Of a DNA stretch of 64,000 bases, positions 60,712-64,000 are shown one piece after another; within the stretch, counting starts at the first letter, position 1, and every line of letters starts with the position of its first letter. The translations under genes and the position numbers were made by a program. The DNA is from JAADHI01 sp964451325. Lineage in GTDB: Bacteria > Nitrospirota > Nitrospiria > SBBL01 > JAADHI01. The stretch spans positions 124,001 through 188,000 of the forward strand of contig CAYVHO010000006.1 of the NCBI GenBank assembly GCA_964451325.1. The letters are read 5' to 3'. Under the pieces are notes generated by a model. The model made no database searches. It had not been told where the DNA came from and saw only the letters and a list, made by a program, of their open reading frames with translations.

Positions 60712-62184
60712 ATGCTACGTATCCAGAACACGCTCACACGAAAAAAAGAGCCACTGAAACTACAAAAATCGGGTGAGGTTTCGCTTTATGTTTGTGGATC
60801 AACGGTTTATGACAATTGCCATATCGGGCATGCACGCTCGGCGATTATTTTTGACGTGATACGAAACTACCTCGAATACACGGGTTTGTCTGTGCGTTTT
60901 GTTAAAAATTACACGGATGTGGATGATAAAATTATCGCCCGTGCTGCAAAAGAAGGACGAACTTGGCGTGAGGTTGCCGACAAATTCATCGCAGCCTATG
61001 AGCGCGACATGCAACGTTTAGGGGTAAAACCACCCACCCTTGCCCCGAAAGCAACGGATCACATTCCTGAAATGATTCAAGTCATTGAAGCCTTAATTGA
61101 AAAAGGGATCGCTTATGCTATCGCGGGCGATGTTTATTTTGAGGTGAATGCCTTTGAAGCCTACGGCAAGCTCTCCCGTCGTAATCCGGATGATTTGAGG
61201 GCAGGTGCGCGGGTGGAAGTGGACGAACGCAAAAAAAATCCGCTCGACTTTGCGCTTTGGAAAAATTCGAAACCGGGCGAACCTGCTTGGAAAAGCCCCT
61301 GGGGCATGGGGCGTCCGGGTTGGCACATTGAGTGTTCCGCCATGGGGATCAAACATCTGGGACCGACCTTTGATTTGCATGGTGGTGGGGAGGATCTTAT
61401 TTTTCCGCATCATGAAAATGAGGTGGCGCAGTCCGAGGCATTCACCGGTAAAAATTTTGCAACTTGTTGGATCCATCATAGTTTTGTGACCCTTGATCAG
61501 GAAAAAATGTCCAAGTCTTTGGGGAATTTTTTTACGGTGGACGATATTTTTAAAAAATCGTCCCGGTTTCCAGAAGCCGTGGTTTCAGAAGTCTTACGTT
61601 TTTATTTGCTCTCAACCCATTATCGTTCTCCCATTGATTTTTCGAATGAAAGTCTAAGAGTCGCAAAGGCGGGTTTGGATAATTTTTATGTGCTTTTTCA
61701 AAAACTGGATGAGCTTTCATTTGATGCAAAGCCTGCGGCACAGGGTGTGTCACGCGAAAAATATCAAACAGATTTTGAAGCGGCCATGGATGATGATTTT
61801 AATACGGCAAGGGCCATTGGCGCACTTCAGGAATTACGTGCCGCCGCGAATCAGTTTTTGAAACGAGGCGAAAATAAAAAGGCTTTTTGGGCCGCGAAAA
61901 AATTGAGAGCCCTGGGAGTGGTCTTGGGACTTTTCTCTGTGTCTCCCGAAGCCTGGAGTTATAAGCCCTGGGATCCTGTTGCAAGGCTTCAAGGGGAAGG
62001 AACACTCACAGGGCGTCCCGATCTTGTTTTAGATGAAGAGCGTGTTCAAAAACTTGTGCAGGAGAGAGAAGAGGCTCGGCAAAACAAAAACTGGGCAAAG
62101 TCGGATGAGATTCGAGATCAACTGGCCGATGGGGGTATTACGATAGAAGATCGACCCGATGGCACAACACGGGTGAAACGATGA
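60712..62184 (+). CDS. cysS: Cysteinyl-tRNA synthetase
   Basis: A 490-residue class I synthetase. LYVCGSTVYDNCHIGHARSA holds the zinc Cys28 and HIGH; ECSAMGIKHLGPTFDLHGGG carries the zinc ligands Cys and His; FVTLDQEKMSKSLGNFFTV holds KMSKS. The C-terminal anticodon-binding domain (EEREEARQNKNWAKSD-type region) is present. Normal length. The last four bases overlap rlmB (ATGA), so the two are coupled. No tRNA-Cys is nearby. Confidence 0.97.
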   Translation: MLRIQNTLTRKKEPLKLQKSGEVSLYVCGSTVYDNCHIGHARSAIIFDVIRNYLEYTGLSVRFVKNYTDVDDKIIARAAKEGRTWREVADKFIAAYERDMQRLGVKPPTLAPKATDHIPEMIQVIEALIEKGIAYAIAGDVYFEVNAFEAYGKLSRRNPDDLRAGARVEVDERKKNPLDFALWKNSKPGEPAWKSPWGMGRPGWHIECSAMGIKHLGPTFDLHGGGEDLIFPHHENEVAQSEAFTGKNFATCWIHHSFVTLDQEKMSKSLGNFFTVDDIFKKSSRFPEAVVSEVLRFYLLSTHYRSPIDFSNESLRVAKAGLDNFYVLFQKLDELSFDAKPAAQGVSREKYQTDFEAAMDDDFNTARAIGALQELRAAANQFLKRGENKKAFWAAKKLRALGVVLGLFSVSPEAWSYKPWDPVARLQGEGTLTGRPDLVLDEERVQKLVQEREEARQNKNWAKSDEIRDQLADGGITIEDRPDGTTRVKR

Positions 62185-62921
62185 GCAAGAAGTCTTCCGT
62201 TATTTATGGCGTGAACCCCGTGAAAGAATCCTTGTTGGCGGATCGCCCGATGAGCAAACTTTATTTGCTACAAAATCGACGCGATCAGACCCTTGATGCG
62301 GTACGACAATTGGCCTTACAACGAGAGGTTCGCATCCTTTCGGTCTCACGTGAAAAACTGGATCAAATAGCACAGACAACAAAACATCAGGGCATGGTTG
62401 CTTTTTTACGCGCTGCGCCAGCGCATACTCTAGAATCGATTCTTGCGAATGCAAAAGCCGAAGTTCCCTTTCTTTTTTTATTGGATGGGGTTGAAGATCC
62501 GCGCAATCTGGGGGCGATTATTCGCACCGTGGATGCTGCGGGTGGTGATGGCGTCATTATTCCTGCGCGTCGGGCGACGGGCTTGAACGCAACGGTTGCA
62601 AAAACCTCGGCGGGGGCCTTGGCGCATCTCCCTGTTGTACAGGTGGGCAACCTTTCTCCCGTGATCGACCGTCTAAAAAAAGAGGGTTATTGGATTGTGG
62701 GGCTTGATGTTGCGGGAGAAAAATCTTATTCTGACTACGATTTTACTGGGCCCCTTGCTATTGTCCTGGGAGGCGAGGGGAAGGGTATTCGTAAAAAAAT
62801 ACTTGAACGCTGTGATGCCATTTTGTCCTTGCCCATGTGCGGGAAGGTGCAATCTTTAAATGTTGCAGTTGCCGCGGGGGTTGTGGCTTATGAGGTTCTC
62901 CGGCAACGATCTGTGAAATAA
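62181..62921 (+). CDS. rlmB: 23S rRNA Gm2251 2'-O-methyltransferase
   Basis: A 246-residue SPOUT methyltransferase. SSVIYGVNPVKESLLADRPM is the N-terminal L30e-like substrate-binding domain; FLLDGVEDPRNLGAIIRTVDA, PARRATGLNATVAKTSAGAL, LAIVLGGEGKGIRKKILERC and the knot LPMCGKVQSLNVAVAAGVVA follow. It forms Gm2251 in the peptidyl-transferase P loop. Coupled to cysS by a 4-base overlap, a common arrangement. Confidence 0.96.
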   Translation: MSKKSSVIYGVNPVKESLLADRPMSKLYLLQNRRDQTLDAVRQLALQREVRILSVSREKLDQIAQTTKHQGMVAFLRAAPAHTLESILANAKAEVPFLFLLDGVEDPRNLGAIIRTVDAAGGDGVIIPARRATGLNATVAKTSAGALAHLPVVQVGNLSPVIDRLKKEGYWIVGLDVAGEKSYSDYDFTGPLAIVLGGEGKGIRKKILERCDAILSLPMCGKVQSLNVAVAAGVVAYEVLRQRSVK

Positions 62922-62936
62922 TGAGAGGAATTTGAG

Positions 62937-63389
62937 GTGAGCGTTACACGAGCAGCGCATTTGAAAATTGCGTTTACGATGTGGGCTTTGGTTGGAGCGG
63001 GACTCTTAATTGTGGGTCTGAATGCGCTTTTTGCGCATTCACTCGGTGTTTTTAGCCTTGAAAATGTCAGTCTTGGTCTCGCGGAAGGGCTTGGTCTCAT
63101 GCTTGCTTTGACCCTGGGGTTTTTTAAGGGAAATTTTGTTTTGAAGAAAGTCGCCCTGAAGTACATTTCTCGAATTCGCACCCTTCCTGAAGTGAGCCCG
63201 TTTTACATGACATTTGCGCCAAAAAATTGGATTTTGGTTGCCGGAATGATGGTTCTGGGTCACCTCATTCGTACTTATGGCCCTTCGACTTTTGTGATCG
63301 GAGTCATTTATGTCACCATCGGTTTTGCCCTTGTCTTGGGTGCAAGAACCTATTTAACGGAGCCCCAGTCTACACAAGCTGAGGTTTGA
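62937..63389 (+). CDS. Membrane protein of unknown function
   Basis: A 150-residue protein from GTG 62937. Hydrophobic segments: TMWALVGAGLLIVGLNALFA, LAEGLGLMLALTLGFFKG, NWILVAGMMVLGHLIRTYG and TFVIGVIYVTIGFALVLGA, hence four helices. The segment KKVALKYISRIRTLPEVSPF between helices 2 and 3 is probably cytoplasmic. No family recognised, but the length and LGFFKG...RIRTLPE pattern look conserved. Fifteen bases after rlmB, probably the same transcript. Confidence 0.7.
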   Translation: MSVTRAAHLKIAFTMWALVGAGLLIVGLNALFAHSLGVFSLENVSLGLAEGLGLMLALTLGFFKGNFVLKKVALKYISRIRTLPEVSPFYMTFAPKNWILVAGMMVLGHLIRTYGPSTFVIGVIYVTIGFALVLGARTYLTEPQSTQAEV

Positions 63390-63412
63390 TTTTTAATTTG
63401 AGGAGATAAGAT

Positions 63413-63571
63413 ATGCCCGCGACTGAATCAGAATTTAAAGGAAATGCCATGATTGTTTTGAGCCAGGGAGACGAAGATAAGTTTCCATTTCAGTTTGGTT
63501 TAAAAAAAGCAAAATTGGTGCTCGAATACATTGAAGACATCAAAAAATTCGTGGATAAACACAGTGAATAA
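63413..63571 (+). CDS. Small conserved-looking protein, 52 residues
   Basis: MPATESEFKGNAMIVLSQGD and EDKFPFQFGLKKAKLVLEYI, then EDIKKFVDKHSE. Good start: AGGAG 8 bases before ATG 63413, and codons read cleanly to the stop at 63571. Acidic N-terminal half and Lys-rich helical C-terminus. No family recognised. Twenty-three bases after the membrane protein gene, same strand. Confidence 0.6.
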   Translation: MPATESEFKGNAMIVLSQGDEDKFPFQFGLKKAKLVLEYIEDIKKFVDKHSE

Positions 63572-63639
63572 AAAAATCGACTACTTTTATTTGGGATGAT
63601 CCGATGCGCATGTCGTTCGGTTCTCAGTCCTCACTGTAA

Positions 63640-64000
63640 ATGATGCATGAGCGGTGGCTTCGTATTTCCGGTGCGAATATTCGTTACTGGGAAGCGGGCC
63701 AAGGGCCACCTCTGCTCTTGTTGCCTTCGGCTGCGGGTCGCGCTGCCGAATATTTTGAACTGATTCCCCTCCTTGAAAACATCGCCCATGTTTTTGTCCT
63801 GGACTATCCGGGCTTTGGTCAGTCGGACGCACTTTTAAATATAAAATCCTGCGAAGACCTTGCACATTTTGTCGATGAATGGCGGATGACCTTGGATTTA
63901 AAATCGTGCGATGTTGCTGGTTTTTCAATGGGAGGCTGGCTTGCCCTTCTCATCGCACTTGAGTGTCCTAAGGCGATTAAACGTTTGATTTTGATTGCAA
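63640..64000 (+). CDS. Alpha/beta hydrolase, 3' end outside window
   Basis: From ATG 63640 (an in-frame stop is directly before): RWLRISGANIRYWEAGQGPP, LLPSAAGRAAEYFELIPLLE, VFVLDYPGFGQSD and the elbow VAGFSMGGWLALLIALECP with Ser nucleophile. The Asp and His of the triad lie beyond base 64000. Member of the alpha/beta hydrolase superfamily; substrate unknown. Confidence 0.85.
   Translation, partial: MMHERWLRISGANIRYWEAGQGPPLLLLPSAAGRAAEYFELIPLLENIAHVFVLDYPGFGQSDALLNIKSCEDLAHFVDEWRMTLDLKSCDVAGFSMGGWLALLIALECPKAIKRLILIA

Overview
The window looks like a chromosomal segment of a Gram-negative bacterium. It encodes lipoproteins with lipoboxes, outer-membrane barrel proteins, an RND pump, a lytic transglycosylase and class-II (UGA) tRNA-Ser. 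GC is in the upper forties by eye. Gene content (FIST + GGDEF/EAL, globin-coupled histidine kinase, Thi4, split GlnE, MJ0042-type zinc ribbons, FmdB) is reminiscent of deltaproteobacteria-like or related uncultured lineages, but no marker here settles the phylum. Genes are dense, on both strands, with many 1-14 base overlaps.

Layout. 1-3.9 kb (minus): zinc-ribbon receiver protein (cut by the window edge) with a MerR regulator, then a histone-deacetylase-like amidohydrolase, an MBL hydrolase and a PP-loop thiolation-type ATPase. 4.2-5.9 kb (plus): an isolated translationally coupled pair, a Panacea-like/DUF488 protein plus an uncharacterised partner; this is the best candidate here for an undescribed system. 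6-12.4 kb: priA behind an adenylyl-removase-like half of GlnE, divergent from an ACT-domain-fused adenylyltransferase-like half. 12.4-18.6 kb: exoD, hspQ, cysK, selO, prmA, an esterase. 18.8-20.9 kb: FitAB-type toxin-antitoxin followed by remnants of three transposon families. 21-23.2 kb: a DUF5666 repeat lipoprotein under a consensus promoter with an operator-like palindrome, and a DCC-family protein. 23.3-26.2 kb: TPP riboswitch, thiC, and a thi4 that carries His instead of the sacrificial Cys. 26.4-29.1 kb: parvulin, tRNA-Phe, a doubly frameshifted sulfatase-like gene. 29.3-34 kb: hutI, a small ORF, a MITE-like element, hutU, hutG (no hutH). 34-43.2 kb: lytic transglycosylase, Smr protein, Nramp-like transporter with a hairpin-rich leader, GGDEF-EAL protein with FIST sensor, YheT hydrolase, two envelope proteins. 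43.2-47.3 kb (minus): rsmD-coaD-aspartate aminotransferase-fmdB, then serS with tRNA-Ser, closed by a strong terminator. 47.4-53.6 kb (plus): trpS, secreted protein, glycogen synthase, an outer-membrane protein and two SUMF1-like lipoproteins in tandem. 53.6-56.5 kb: haem-globin histidine kinase with a single-domain response regulator, divergent from a LuxR-type regulator behind a perfect consensus promoter. 56.7-64 kb: RND transporter, then pcm-cysS-rlmB and small membrane or unknown genes, ending in a truncated alpha/beta hydrolase.

Functional threads. Thiamine: TPP riboswitch + ThiC (pyrimidine) + sulfide-type Thi4 (thiazole). Nitrogen: split GlnE plus histidine utilisation to glutamate. 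Signalling: c-di-GMP turnover, globin gas sensing, FIST sensing. Translation: three aminoacyl-tRNA synthetases (Ser, Trp, Cys), two tRNAs, RsmD, RlmB, PrmA. Several genes (exoD, hutG, both SUMF1-like genes, possibly merR) have promoter-like boxes placed so close to the start codon that leaderless mRNAs are suggested. All calls come from reading the sequence; no database search was possible.
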